Source: Spisula solida (Eukaryota > Mollusca > Bivalvia > Venerida > Mactridae). Taken from it: a stretch of 64,000 nucleotides of DNA. Under the pieces are notes generated by a model, which was not told the origin of the DNA, did no database searches, and saw nothing but the letters and a program-made list of their open reading frames with translations. The stretch is taken from the NCBI GenBank assembly GCA_947247005.1, contig OX365955.1:7016001-7080000 (forward strand), given 5' to 3'. The translations under genes and the position numbers were made by a program. Positions 10,735 to 24,700 of this stretch are shown here, piece by piece. Every line of letters starts with the position of its first letter. The first letter of the stretch is position 1.

Positions 10735-11580
10735 CAAGCAACTGACTGGTTATACATGTATATTGTGAATCGACTGGTTCAATATGCTGACTAAAGCAAC
10801 TGACTGGTTATGTATCATGAACCGACTTGTTAAACCGTTCAATATGCCTACTCAAGCAAATGACTGGTTACGCATTATGAACCGGCTGGTTTAATATGCC
10901 GACTAAAGCAACTGACTGGTTATGTATTATGAACCGACTGGTTTAAATATGCTGACTAAAGCAACTAACTGGTTATGTATCATGAACCGACTTGTTCAAT
11001 ATGCTGACTCTAGCATCTGACTAGTTATCTATATACTAGGCTATATTCAAGTAGTTGTCTGGTTTAGAATGTCCACTCAATGAATTGACTGGTTTAGTAT
11101 CATGAACTGACTGGTTTAATATCATGAACTGACTGGTTTAATATGTCGACTCAAGCAACCGACTGGTTTAGTTTGCAACTCAAGCTACTGATTGGCTTGG
11201 TATGTCGCCTCAATTGTCTGACTGGTTCAATACGATGAAATAACTGGTTTAATGTGTTAATTTCAGCCACTGACTGGTTTTGTATGCAGACTCAAGCTCC
11301 CAAATGGTTTAGAATGTCGACTTGATAAACTGACTGGTTTTGTATATTGACTCAATAAACTGACTGGTTTTGTATTTCGACTCGATGAACTGACTGGTTT
11401 CGTATGTCGACTAGATAAACTGACTGGTTGTGTGTGTTGACTCAATAAACTGACTTGTTTTGCATGTCAACTCGATGAACTGACTGGCTTCATATGTCGA
11501 CTCAATAAACTGACTGGTTTCGTTTTGATTCGATGAACTGACTGGTTTCTTATTTCGACTAAATGAATAGACTGGTTTAG
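10735..11580. repeat. 30-bp tandem repeat (AACTGACTGGTTTNGTATG...)
   Basis: Around 28 units of a 30-bp motif close to aactgactggttttgtatgt + cgactcaata are present; stray units occur again at 11705-11775. Because 30 is a multiple of 3, one minus frame (11445-11263) reads as repeated KPVSLSSRHT decapeptides. It has no start context, splice site or conserved end, so I treat it as non-coding. Confidence 0.85.
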
Positions 11581-12039
11581 AAGTTATGTTTCATAATTAT
11601 GTAAAATTTCAAACACATGTCATATGTATGTGTTATATATTCCTTGTGTATAGGCCTTTGACCAGTTTTGCGCAATAAACTTTGAAACTTTTAGTCACTG
11701 CTTTATTTTGCTGACTCAAGCGATTGACTGATATAGTACACTGGCTTGAGCAACTGACTGGTTTAGTATGTTGTTTTGATATGTGGGTTATCTTCCATCT
11801 AGTAGGCCAATTTACATAGCCTGGTACAATTAGTCATGTCTCTTTTATATGGTAGATTACAACTGTAGGCCTACATGGATGTGTGTGGTACTGAACTACG
11901 GAAACCTGTTGGCGTCATGTGAAATGTCAATCTTCTACAAAACACTACAAAACACTACTGTAGGCCTATTGATAAAACATTGCGACTGCGATACAAAACG
12001 CAACAGCGCTGGACGACAATGTTATATGACTGAAACATG

Positions 12040-12195
12040 GTCAGAAAAGTGTGCAGCCAGACTGGGGCTCAAACCCAGGACCTTCCACTTACACACTACT
12101 ACATGATTTTCGTAGGTTAGTGACGTGGATGAAGTAAAAGTTTATCCAGCTCGGCTGCGGAAATTATAGGATTCGCCTACTGCTCCACCGATAAA
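12040..12195 (-). mobile_element. tRNA-like SINE head, minus strand
   Basis: On the minus strand an A-box-like string (gcagccgagctggata) is followed by a B-box-like string (gggtttgagcccc) about 90 nt later, further apart than in a working tRNA. It is probably a decayed tRNA-derived element. Confidence 0.4.
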
Positions 12196-12261
12196 CTCTG
12201 CCTTGCCAGATAAACATTTTGATCCAAAACAGTAACTTATTATTCTCTATTTAGCTGTTAG

Positions 12262-12690
12262 AACTGCAATGGTCAGCATTTGAAAACATCTTTCCATTTA
12301 TGTGCAACATTTGACAGTTTTAGTAGTAATAAAATTATACCACGTCCATGGCAATCACCATTTCAGACTTCGCCTTTTCGGTAACCATAGAAACTTCAAC
12401 ATGGAATAACTTTTTTAACCGTTGGAGATAAAGACCTCATTACAACTGCAATGGTCAGCATTTGAAAACATCTTTCCATTGATATGCTACACTTGACAGG
12501 TTTATTAGCAATAAAATCTTATCACATTCATGGCAGTAAACACCATTTCAGACATTGCCTTTTCGGTAACCATAGAAACTTCAACATGGAATAACCTTTT
12601 AACGGTTGGAGATAAATACCCCCATTTTAACTGCAATGGTCAGCATATGAAAACATCTTTCCATTGACATATAACATGTTATAGTTTAAT
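12262..12690. repeat. 183-bp tandem repeat, about 2.4 copies
   Basis: The string aactgcaatggtcagcat starts at 12262, 12444 and 12629, and is followed each time by the same gaaaacatctttccatt... and ttcggtaaccatagaaactt blocks. Copies differ by scattered substitutions. Confidence 0.85.
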
Positions 12691-12784
12691 TGAATGAAAA
12701 AATGACCTGTACTTGCTACTAAATGTGCACATATTAAATGTCTGCAATATAACACATTTTGAAACTTAAAACTCATCATTTATA

Positions 12785-13480
12785 ATCACTATATCATAGA
12801 TAGATATAGATAGATAGTTTATTTCGAAAATAAGGCAATATGCCCATGATTTCACATATAATAATTACATGCATTGACATAATTATTAACACAAATATAC
12901 ACATTATAATATAAACAAATCATGCATGTATACATATTATTATTTCCGGTACAAAGTATAAATGGAGTAAGTGGAAATTATCGGCAATAATGAGTTATAT
13001 TCCAACATCACTGTGACTTTAAATATAGTTATTTGCATGACATTAGTCATGCTACTATGTAGTCTCAAAAATTTAAAAGTACGTAATTTATTGTGTATGC
13101 GTAGTTTGTTTTTCATACAGTAGGGAGATACATATAAGTATGTTTATTTCTTGTACAAATAGATAAAAAAAAATGTAAAGTTCTTGTTTGCAATTTCTGT
13201 AGCCTATGTTTTTCTTAATATATATATATATATACGTTTAAATAGTAAAACAGATTAGTAATGGGAAAATTCAAATATGCCTTGTAACCAAATGCACTTT
13301 GGTAACATAAAATACCACAACTAGTAAGAGAAACATATATTACAGTAATTAATTTGTTGCAAACAAGTACTGTTTATCATTTCCTATTTATTTGTACAAG
13401 AAATAAGAATGACTTCATGATACAGTGAGTATCAATGATGAGTTTTAACATTTAAAAGGTGTTATATTTCAGCAAAAGTT
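12785..13480 (-). mobile_element. LINE 3' tail with (GATA)n end, plus a hairpin
   Basis: Read on the minus strand the stretch ends ...gaaataaactatctatctat, a tail type shared with 57090-57113 and usual for L2/CR1-like elements. No protein remnant is readable. Inside, ttatttcttgtacaaatag (about 13145) and ctatttatttgtacaagaaataa (about 13385) are inverted and would form a 240-bp hairpin. A (TA)n run lies at 13217-13233. Confidence 0.4.
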
Positions 13481-13623
13481 GCCCTATGGTAATCACGATG
13501 CAACGACCTGATTTTATACATTGAGAGAAAAACTATATACCAAAATTCCAGGTCCAAGTGTACCTGGCCCAGAACGTCATCGAATATAGGTGTTTGTAGG
13601 TACGTTAAATCAACTTAATCGAG

Positions 13624-13900
13624 TGGGGAGCGGTGGTCTAGGGGAAGTATGTGCGCTTCGGGTTCGAGAGGTCCCGGGTTTGATCCCCGTCTGCGTCACT
13701 GCTTAATTTTCTGAGCAAGAATAATTCACATGCTCCACGTAACCAATGTGTGAATTGGTACCTGAGATGGCGGTGACTATACATGTTCGATATTCCTAGG
13801 CGCCGCATCTCGATGTTGACTGCACAACCACCAGGAGAGAAATAGTCTCCCCTAGGAGACTCGAACGCAGGTTTCCGTAGGTAGCCCAATGACCAGGGGA
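13624..13900 (+). mobile_element. tRNA-derived SINE, well preserved
   Basis: The head gagcggtggtctaggggaag contains the A box, and gggtttgatccccg the B box about 35 nt later. The shared body (ctgcttaattttctgagcaa and aataattcacatgctccac) follows, then tggtacctgagatgg. It matches the copies at 3695 (plus) and 24590 (minus). Confidence 0.8.
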
Positions 13901-14480
13901 AGTTAAAATGTCAAAGGACAGCAGAACTGCTGAAAGCAGCCCTCGAAAATTAGTAACTTAACTTCTTTCTTTAATGTTTGAAAGGGCATTTCCTAAGGCT
14001 AGTGTTCTAAATGGGAAACATGGTCGTACAATGGCAACATTATGCCTACTGTAAATACTGTATAATCCGTTTATAGCTGTAAGTTCTTAAGAAAAAAAAT
14101 GTGACGGATCATGGCATCGGAGAGTAGAATGTGGCATCAGGTCTGTCACTTGTATACAAACATTGCAATATCATAACATTGTATTTTTCTTGTTTTAAAC
14201 ATGTTGATTGGAGAAAAAGGCAATGTAATTCAACACCTTTTTAACTGAGCTACATACTAATACACATAAAATACATAAAATGTATATAAAATAAGACTCC
14301 AATAAGAGAAATTGTTTATGTATACAATGTTATACATGTACACAAGTGACCGACCTGAATAATCGATTGATACATGCACTGGAATTTGACCACACGCAAG
14401 ATGTCTACATATGTAAATCGAGAATTGAGTTAACCAATGAAATGAAATAATTTTAGATGTAAATACATTGAAAACATTGC
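13901..14480. other. AT-rich intergenic spacer
   Basis: I see no exon or named repeat here. Confidence 0.4.
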
Positions 14481-14508
14481 ACATGTTTGAATAATCTAAT
14501 GGATTTGC

Positions 14509-14650
14509 TTGAAAACCTTCGACATGACCTTCGACATAACCTTCGACATAACCTTCGACAAAACCTTCGACAAAACCTTCGACATAACCTTCGACATAAC
14601 CTTCGACACATTCTTCGACAAAACCTTCGACACAACCTTCGTCAAACTAA
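14509..14650. repeat. 12-bp tandem repeat (AACCTTCGACAT)n
   Basis: Eleven to twelve units of aaccttcgaca(t/a)(a) run in register. Since 12 is a multiple of 3, frames on both strands stay open (TFDI, NLRH and CRRL repeats). They are artefacts. Confidence 0.85.
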
Positions 14651-15109
14651 AAGGCGGAGCGTTCTCTACAGAGGCGTCTGGTCAATTCGAAGCCATAAAG
14701 GAACGGCGCAGGGTCTAGCCATCAACGCATGAGACAGACATAGAACATATCACCCGTATCCCCCAAAAAGATTGAGTCTCACAAATTAGCATACAGTAAG
14801 TAACCATAAGCAGCTAGTTTTGTTTCAGATTGCGGACTTTGAAGTAAAATGACATTTGTGGTTTGCAACGATGCAAAAGGAAGACTAAAAGAAATCCTCA
14901 CAAGTACCGTTGGAACGGACCTTCCGTCAGTTCATTAGTGCTACCATACCGACCGACCGACCGATCGGCCGATTCCAGTTATACCTTCTCATACTTTGTA
15001 TGAGGATGAACTCAATATAAATTTACGGTTGTAGGGTTATACCATTAAGCTTACTTTTTGGCCCACGAAATTAGGACATGGGAGAAGCATTACTGGTTTA
15101 GTTGGCCAT

Positions 15110-15530
15110 TGTGTCTTTAACGTTTTTCTATGTTTTCTGTGCTCGGCTGGTTCAGGTGGGCATTGTGCCTTGTGTTTTTTTATGTTTTCTGTGCTCGGCT
15201 GGTTCAGGTGGGCATTGTGCCTTGTATTCTTTATGTTTTCTGTGCTCGGCTGGTTCAGGTGGGCATTGTGCCTTGTGTGTTTTTTTATGTTTTCTGTGCT
15301 CGGCTGAGTGCTGCCTTCCCTGACTTAATATTATCTTTTTGCAGTGGTCTAGTTACATTTTCTCGTTCAGTTTTGCGTTGGGGATATGACGTATGCTCAT
15401 GGTTTGTGTTATTTCATTTTTCTGTATTCCTTTATTTGCCCTTCGTGCTCGGCTGTTTCTGTCGAGTGTTGCCTCCACTTTCCGATTTTTATTATCTTTT
15501 ACGGAAAACAAAAACCCCACAAAAAGGAGC
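15110..15530. repeat. Dispersed 51-54-bp minisatellite element
   Basis: Four units centred on 'tttctgtgctcggctggttc' start near 15125, 15177, 15228 and 15282. They end in a distinctive tail, gagtgctgccttccctgact + taatatta. The same units and the same tail occur inverted at 58913-59050, so this is a mobile or dispersed family rather than a local array. It abuts the 3' end of GH128 gene 2. Confidence 0.75.
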
Positions 15531-15554
15531 ATAAAGCAAACTTAATACTTAAAG

Positions 15555-15560
15555 TTTATT
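15555..15560 (-). terminator. Poly(A) signal AATAAA of GH128 gene 2
   Basis: The hexamer is on the minus strand about 25 nt after the TGA at 15587-15585, mirroring gene 1. Confidence 0.6.
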
Positions 15561-15584
15561 AATGTACAAATATTTACAAATATT

Positions 15585-15744
15585 TCATCCTATCACACCA
15601 GGCGCATGTCCGTTACCCTGGAAGTCATTGTAGAAATGTCCAAGCGGAGTCAAAGACGACGAATTCGGCCAAAATAACGAGGCTTCAACATTCATGAACG
15701 CATTGTCCAGTGCGGAGTTTATTCTAGCTTGAAACCACGAGTAC
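15585..15744 (-). CDS. GH128 gene 2, exon 3 (C-terminus)
   Basis: It encodes YSWFQARINSALDNAF, then SLFWPNSSSLTPLGHFYNDF and GNGHAPGVIG before TGA. The acceptor is TTTGTAG/G. Length and ends match exon 3 of gene 1, whereas the middle (about residues 245-260) has changed strongly. Confidence 0.88.
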
Positions 15745-18700
15745 CTACAAATAAAGCAAGTAAAGTAAGGTTTTAGATATTTAAGTGATCGTTTATGATA
15801 TTAGTATTAGGGCTCGCTTTTCGTCCGCAGATTTGAAAGAACAACCCCGTTTTTATCACTATAAGTAAAATCAAATAAGTAAACCATTATACATGTTTTA
15901 TGCACGTTCGTATGTATACAAAAATGTTTTTCATCGCTATTGCAGACAAAATGAAAATTAATAAGTTAGTTATAAATAGTTAAATCGTTAGATAATAAGA
16001 GCATAAATCGTGTAAAAATGGTTAGACTAATTTAATAATGAAAGGATAATTAGTTAAAATTAATTTGCATCAAAAAGGCAAAATCCTTTACCTAAAAACA
16101 TAATCTGCAGCTTCCAATCGTGGTAACATATCTTTCATGTAGCGAAGTTGGGCATTTCTATCTCTGGAGTAAGGACATGCAAACTCTGTCAGCCATATCT
16201 TCTTGTGATGTCTCTGATACAAACTGTGCAGGAAGGACATTGTATCATCAGCATGACATCTGTACGAATGTGCGGCGACATAATCCACTCTGCATCCTTT
16301 GCATAATTGAAAGAACGTATCTAGCCAATGAAAATCGTGTCCAGCTGGCGCAGGGCTTACAAGTGGAATTCCATGAGAGTTAAGTTCTATTTCCGGCCAT
16401 CTATCGGCAGCCTCTCTTGGAGACATGTTGGCTTGATCCACATGGTTTGGTTCGTTGAAACCAAGAATAAATTTGGCATTACTGGACACGTTGGCAGTAT
16501 GGTGGATCCACCCTTGATGTCCCGGATGGTCGGAGAAGGTATATATCATGGGGACATATTCTGGTAGATATTGCATGTAAGTGCTCTCTGGACAGTGGAT
16601 CTTACTCATATGTTTGCCATATAATTCGGACACATCCCTATGCCAGTCATACCTAGAACAATGAATAATGTAAACTGTAAGATCATAGTATCTATGTATT
16701 AATTTTATTTCATGAACACCGACTTAAGTCATACACAATAGCAATCTCATTAAAATCGGACCCTAACATTTGCTCCATTCCTTTCCATGGCCTCTCTGTT
16801 GCACTATGACGTGACGTAGTTCCTCCAATCAAATTAATATTATATCTAGTCACATCAGTAGACTCAAATTTGTGAAAGAAGCGATTTGATTGGATGACGT
16901 ACGTACACAGTTCACATCGACATGACCCTATACGGAGTGTCGTCAGATCCTATATCAGCGTAAAGTAATGAAGCGTAATAAGGTCTGATTTTAATGATAT
17001 TGACACAATAGTACGTGTGGTATAAGAACTAGTACATGCACATGGCTCTAAAATGAAGCAATGTCCATTTCGGGGACAAATCTTCCACTGTCCATATACT
17101 TGTAATCAAATATCAGCTGCTGGCGATATTAGACCCAGTTTCGTTATTTATCACGCATAATTATGTTTGTTTTTCTATAGCAGTTGAATACTGCACAACC
17201 ATCGCATGATCGCGATTGTCAAGACTCGTCGGCGCTAATTAAAATAAACATTGTTTTGGCAAGGTGCTCGCAAATTGTGGTATTTATATCAAATTTAAAG
17301 GCAGGCCTCGAGATAAAATCGCTAGATGGCATTGTGTACGTGTTGTGAGTTTTTAGCCCATCCAAAATTGGTCAGCCCTAACCGACTGAGATTTGTGTGT
17401 ATCTAGTTTTTTTCGGGGTACTCGGAGGATGTGAATGGAATTGGCAAACTCATTAAAAAAATATTTTTCTTGTTAATAAATTATCTTTTATTTTATTTTC
17501 TAATGATGTTTAAAAATGTTCCTTGAGATAACCAAAGGCCCTTCTTACAAAACACTAAACGCGATAGGGGAGGTAAGAAGTCTAGCGCGCGAGAAAAATG
17601 GCGGCCGTTTAGCTTTTTAGACTGTCCCTCGGAAACGGAAGAAGTTGTTTTACGCGCAATTTCATTCGTCTGCCATCTTCGCTTCGGTCAAGTAAGTACA
17701 GCCTACAATCGGCTAATAACTGCTTATACGATTAAAGTACTTGTTTTAAACAAGGAAAACTGTCTTTTATACACATAATTAACGTAGTTAAACAAATAAA
17801 TCAACTTTCGATGCTAATTTTCATCATAAAGTTTGATAAACGAAGTGGATCCAAATTGGTTCGTACCCAAATTATTGCCAACAACAAAAAAATCAACCAA
17901 CACACCATTTATTCTGAATTAATAATGTATTAATAATCAACAATAATTCTGTGTTAGATGACCATGTTACTTGATCTTATAATGTAGGACAACTGTCTAC
18001 TGCTGTTTTGTAAATACAGACCTCTGTGAAAAAATATGAGAATTGACCAAAATACAATGTAACTTTTATGATTATAAGCAAGTTGGTTTGGGAAAAACGC
18101 TAAAAATATAACAAAGAAAATGAATTCCAGCTGTCCCAAGACCCTTCAAAGTACCCTCGGATCCAGTTAAGGTCTGTGTTGGTTGACCCGCGTTTAACAA
18201 AGTCTCTGTCGTGCTGATCGGTGTTCATCTGTCGCTCTGCTGTGACTGTCCATGACAGTATGTAGCTGCCGTGTGATGCCGTCATTAGAGCTGTCATTGA
18301 CCTTTAGAAGCGGTATCAACAATACTTTTAACCAATCGATTATCGATTCACATTTTAGAATATCGATACCTGGGTAAATGAATGGAACCACCAAAAATCC
18401 TCCTTTTCCTGCACAAAACAGTCCCTCTGTTAAAATGGAAGTTCACAAATTGTAAAAATGGGTTAAGTCTAAACTCTAACCAAAGGTGCTATCTCAAAGC
18501 TTAATATATACCCAACATGTACAGTGTAGAATGGCTAAAAAGGGATCATTGACTGAAGGGCATGTTTCTTGTTCGTCTATATGTGTAACTGTATAACAAT
18601 GCAGGCCTAGACAGTAGACACTAACTATTTTGGCCACTGGTCCGACAGGACAAAAGCGCCCAATTTGTAAATAGGACAGTTACTGGTCCTCCAGAATTTC

Positions 18701-21700
18701 CACTGGTCCAGACCGTCCTTCTGGATTTTCACTGGCCTCGGACCAGCGGACCAGTGTTAGTGTCGAGCCCTGCGATGTATCGCCGATGCTTGTCTTCCGA
18801 TATATTGGAATCATCGATACGCATTGGGTCGTATCAATGACATCTCTAGTCGTCATTCAAGAAAGCGCTAAAAACCATATTCTGGCTGATTATCATTTTG
18901 ACTTCTTAGGGGTCTCCCAAAAGGTAGTTCAGTTATAACTTCAGATACGGTTTCTCACTGACCATATCAACATTATAGGATAAGACCCGTTTTCCGGTAT
19001 AACAGAATTAATTCAACAGCAATGTGCGATAAATTCTGTATCCAATATTTTATGACAGGGGGTGGCTGCATAAAGCGTATATAGCAACTAGGTACAATAA
19101 CCGCGATTATTTTTGCCAAAAGGAAGATTATGTGAAAAATCTTACCGGTACTTGAAACACAAATGCTATGGTTTATGCCAGGTTTCCACAGAGCGTATTA
19201 TTTCTGCGTTTATTTTTCGGCACAAAATAACAGCTCAAATACACGCCATGAAGCTGAAAACAGACGCTTTTTTGGATAAAAATTACCTTTCATCGATATT
19301 TCAAAGAAAATAATGGTTTTTGGTCAGACAAAATTTTGATGTTTTCCAAAGAGGCAGGGATACTTCTATGAGATTCTTGTCAACCTATAAAACTAAATTC
19401 ATGCAAATTGACTACCCGAAGCGAATTTTTTAAGCGCGGAAAAACGCATCAATGGAAACGGCAACATGCAATATAGACTGAAGTGAAATATATTTATTCA
19501 GCGTGTGTTACGTGTAAATACGCGCCTAAAATGCGTATGTTTTACGCTTCATGGAAACGGGGCTTAACTTGAAGTGTGTATATTTTTGGCCATTGGAATA
19601 TGGAATAAAATAGAATATTTCAAATATAAAGGATTTTTAAGATATCTTTTACTCAAGCTTAACAACAAAGATGATTAATAATAATGTTTTTCATGTTTAA
19701 AACTTTAAAAAAGAATAATTTATACCCTCTTCCTATATGCCGCCTATTGGCTGGCCCCCATGACCATAAATTCTGGATTCCGGAAAAAGGGTTCTACCCA
19801 GTTATGGCGAAATCGAGAATAGCAGTGGTATGCCACACTGTTCTTAAAACATTTATACAATAGTTACATTGTGACTCACTGAACTTATGTAATGCTTAAC
19901 TTTTACTTCAGGCTGTTGGAGTAATGTGCATGTGGACTGGCCATACTGCGAACAAAGACGCATCGCCATCAACAGCCATTTCTCTGTAACTAGCATGTAG
20001 AATTTCATGGAACTTAATTAAGATAAATATGAACAACCTTACAGTGCTTTGATGATGCCCGTCAGTTGTTTTTTCTTAGAGAGTCAGTTACCTTGATTTA
20101 TTAAATATTTCTGTCTGTCCTTCCGTCTGCAGCAATTTTTCTACTAACTGGTACATTTTTAAGCAACTTAAAATAAAAAAGTCATGATGCCCGACAAGTT
20201 TGTTTAAGTTGGTCAATTTTCCTTAAGAGTTATTGCCCTTGATTTATTGTATAATTCACTCTGACCGTCCATTCGCATTCCTTTCTTTGTAACTAGCTTG
20301 TAGAATTTAATGAAACTTAAAATGAATATTAGCACCCAATTACTGTGATGATGACTGTCAAGTTTCATTATTGGTAAATTTTCCTTAGAGTTATTGCCCA
20401 AAATTTATTGAAAAATTTCATCCGCCAGTCCATTTGCATTCAGTTCTTTGTAATTAGCTGGTAGAATTTCATGTAACTTAACATGAATATGAACACACAT
20501 TCTGTGTGTCAATTTTTCTTTGAGTTGTTGCCCTTGATTTAATGAAGAATTACCTCCGCCCGTCCATTCGAGTCATTTCTTTGTAACTAGCTGGTAAAAT
20601 TACATGAAACTTAAAACGAATATGAATGCTCATACTAAGATGATGCCCGTCAAGTTTTGTTATTGGTAAATTTTCTTTAGAGTCATTGCCCTTGATTTAT
20701 TGAAGAATTCACTCTGCCCGTCCATTCACATTCATTTCGTTGTAATAGCTGGTAGGATTTCATGAAACTTAAAATGAATAGGAACGCTCATACTATGATG
20801 TCCGTCAAGTTTTTAGCCCACCTGAGCACTCATGAACATTTTTTACCTAATCTATATGAAACTTGGACATAATGTTTGTCGCTATGAAATCTAAGCCACG
20901 TGCGTAACTGTGTCATCTGGGATCAAAAACTAGGTCACAAGGTCACATCAAATTAAAACCTTGTTTACACTCTAGAGGTCACATTTTTTATGTTGTATTA
21001 ATGACACTTGTAGTCCATGTGACAGACCGAATTTCATTACCAAAAAGGTGAACAGATCCAACAATGATTTTCGGTTAGCTTGATATCTCAGCAGTCTGAA
21101 AACGGTTGATGGACTTGCGGGTCACTTTGCCAAATGACCTTTTGGTGGCCATCTTTAAAGATGGCCGCCATTATTGTAAGCAATCATAAGCTTTGGGAAA
21201 ACTTGAATTATTCCTCACTCAATAGAGCTATCGGCTTGCAATATGTCTTAAAATGTTCGTATTTCAACCCAACATATGTTGACATATACATAATAATATT
21301 ATGATAAGGAATTAGTTCGAATTTATTGATATTCTAAGAAAACTTTGATATTTTTCACTTTTTGTCATTATTTTTTCTCTTGCAATTCTGATTGGGATTT
21401 GTATTTAGCCAGTTTTTGTTTGCTACATTCAGAGAATAATTCTAGGCATCCATAATATACATTACATTGATAGATTTTAACTTCGAAGTCCAAAATTGGT
21501 CAGGAATATATGACAACTAAAGCCTAAATTAAATAGATATTTTAGGGCATATGAATAGACCGTTTCCAACAATCTCAGGAAAAAAGATTTTTTTTATTCC
21601 ATGGCTACTTTGTTGATACGATGCGTATATATATATGCCTAGGTGTCCAGTACCGTGTCACAAGGGTGTTAGTGTGGTACCTGACCCCTAGCTGGATGGT

Positions 21701-24700
21701 TTGGCGGCTCGGATCCGGTCATTTGTATGAGTTCATATGACATTATTTTCAAAAACATGGTTATTGACAGGAAAACTTGAATAACTATTCAGCGAAACGG
21801 AAAATAAACATAAACATGACTCCAAATGATTGGAAAATAATTTGATATGAGTTTATACATTTATATTTTTGTTTATAAAGTTCCGAATATTAAATTAAAA
21901 GTACATTATTTTAACATTGTTTTCATATTCTTCTTTAATAATAGTAAAGCATGTAAGAATTCATACCTCCCACTGTTAAATTCTATTCGTTTCGCGCATT
22001 CACTAAGAAATGAAAATGTGAAAGCAGGAACGTATTCGAAGGGAAACAATAAGGGATAGAGGGGATAAAAAATAAACAAAATTATATATTGAATCAGTTG
22101 ATCTTTGTCTAGTGTCTAGCTTACTACTTTTCTGACTCAGGTGGACCTTAGTAACCTTTAAATAACCGTTCTTAATAGAATTTGTAAAACTATACACACA
22201 CTTTTAAAGCCTCCACAACCCTACCACAACCAAGGTTGTAATTGGTGACACGATGGTGGCCGAGGAGTTAGTGCTTTTGACTACCAATCCGGAGGTCCCT
22301 GGTTCGAAATTTCATTGACCAGTATTCAGTATTTCACACCCAACTACAGATGAACTGGTTATTAACCGTGTGATATTCTCACGAGTATCGGTGCTATACG
22401 CTGGGCACGTTGAAGAACCAAAAATGAATCTGTTCGGAAAGAGCTAGGGTATCCCATCCAGATTCCTTGTATCACACCATAGTCACTTCTACTTGCTGTC
22501 TCTTCAGCAAAGCACATGACCCCATATGGAATATTAAGAAGTTATCCTTGACTGAAAGGTTTAAATAATTACAACTACAAATACAACTACAAGGTGTCAA
22601 CCACGGGGATATTTATCCTGCGAGTTATAAATGCTTTCAGCACCACCGACTATCTCTGCCATGCCTGCAGGCACTACCTTTAGATGTATGCATCCACAAT
22701 TGCATATGGGTATACTTTTCTTGTTGGGTTGGGTCATACGATATTGCTCCGTGATGTACATCCCCAAGATGAGCACACTTAGTCCTGAACTCATGGATTA
22801 CTAGTATGTGTCGGCTACAGTCAATCCAGTTTTGTACATATTACGGATGGACAGCGCCATTCCTGACCATATGGTTTTTATTAATGCATACCGGTACGAC
22901 AGATGGGGACAGTAATTTGTAACCATACGAGATACATATTACAGATAGGTTCATTCGTTCCTGACCGTATTGGGTACATACTACACATGAATACAGATAT
23001 TCTTGACCACATATGATACTTAGTACACATACTAACCATATGAGTACTAAAACATGCTACATGAAGGAAAAACCATTCCTGACCATATGAAGTACATTCT
23101 ACTGATAGGTACAATTGTTCCTGACCATATGGAGTCCGTAGTAGATGGGTACAGCCATTCCTATCCATGTGTGGTACAGACTACATATGGGTACATTAAT
23201 TCCTGGCCATATAGAGTCCACAGTACAGATGGGGACAGTCATTCCCAACCATGTGTGGTACAGCCTACACATGGGTACATAGATTCCTGGTCATGTGGGG
23301 CACATATTATTTATAGGTATATCAATTCCTTATATGGAATCCGTAGTACAGGTGGGTAATGGGTATACAACTATTCCTGACCATAACTATGTCATTCATA
23401 TTACATATGAGTACAGCCATTACTGACAATACTTGATACATAAAGATACATACATACAGCCTTTCGTAACTATGCAGTTGGGCACGGGCAATCCTGACCA
23501 TATGGTGTACATCATACAGAGGGGTAGACCATAGGTGGTACATTTTGCTAATGGTAATCATTCCTGGTCATATGGGTTACATAACATGTTACTAATAAAG
23601 ATTGGAACTTCCATTTATAATGTCTATATGAGGTACATTCTACTGATGGACACATTCATTCCTGATCTTATTGGGGGTACTATGGTCACAGTCATTTCTG
23701 ATTTAATACTAGTAGGTGAATATGCATGGTCATTCCTTACCATATTGGGCTTGTTATTTTATCGGTATAGTCATTCCTGGTCCTTAAAGTACACCATATT
23801 TCTAAGTAAACCATCCTTAACCCCATGGGGAATATTCCACCGATTAAATCCATCCATTTTCTTAATATATAGAAGAACCTTGCTTCGGAAATGCTTCTGT
23901 CCATTCCAGTCTCAATAACGTATATGCTACTGCCTGTACATCATTTTCTCTCTCTATGGGAGTAAAGTCCACCACATAGTACATCCACTTTGGTTCCTAT
24001 GGGGTACATTCTGCAGTCAAGTTCAGCTATTACATGCATTGATAAGGGATAACGACCAATGACAGGAACAACACTTCCTCTCCTAATGGCTATCCCCCAC
24101 ATCACTTTGTCTGTGCTTGTGTCATGGGCTATCCATATTCAACAGGCGAAGCTATACCTACAAGATCCTATGATGCGTCTTACTTCACGATTTGATGCTA
24201 TTCCTGTCTCAATGAGGTACATGTAGATAAGTAATTCCCCGCCAGATTGGTTCCCTACAACCAGTGGTAACAGTTACCGAATAACATTAGGCATAGCAAC
24301 TGCTAGTCCTACTGCTTTCCTACAATCAAGGGGTACGTCTAACGCCGGTCATCATTGTCAATGAATACCTACAAAAACAGTGCGCATCTACTCCTAGCCC
24401 TGCAATCAAGGGGTATGACTCTTAATATAAACACCGGCCATGAATGTAGGAACAAATGACTTGCATCTTCGACATTAAAATTATATTGTATGTAAAAAGC
24501 ACCCTGTTAAAGTCAATTTTCAGACATTCGACCATTCGACCGACTGTACATTTACTCATTGAGTCTCACGTCAGTTGTTACACTCGCTCGGCGGTGTTGG
24601 CTGCTGACAGGCTTTTGACCCCCTCAGGTATCCATTTATACATTTGGGTAAGTGGGGAAGGTGGATTATTCTTGCTCAGAGAAATTAAGCAGTGGTCCAG

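Noticed and set aside
11263..11445. KPVSLSSRHT decapeptide-repeat protein
   Set aside because: It follows from a 30-bp tandem repeat (ten codons). No start context, signal peptide or exon borders.
10735..11580. CRISPR-like array
   Set aside because: Regular 30-bp units have no unique spacers, and the genome is eukaryotic with spliced genes. The same applies to the arrays at 30794 and 59545.
13624..13700. Functional tRNA gene
   Set aside because: The boxes belong to a SINE head followed by the family body shared with 3695 and 24590; no paired acceptor stem.
14453..14732. Open frames on both strands with CRRL, NLRH and TFDI repeats
   Set aside because: A 12-bp tandem repeat keeps several frames open at once; none has independent support.
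15130..15534. 134-codon frame with Phe-rich repeats (FYVFCARL)
   Set aside because: It reads through the 51-bp minisatellite element; the same units occur inverted at 58913 without a kept frame.
22881..23918. Several 80-127-codon frames on both strands
   Set aside because: They overlap the decayed 42-bp array, run on both strands and show no motif or splice sites.
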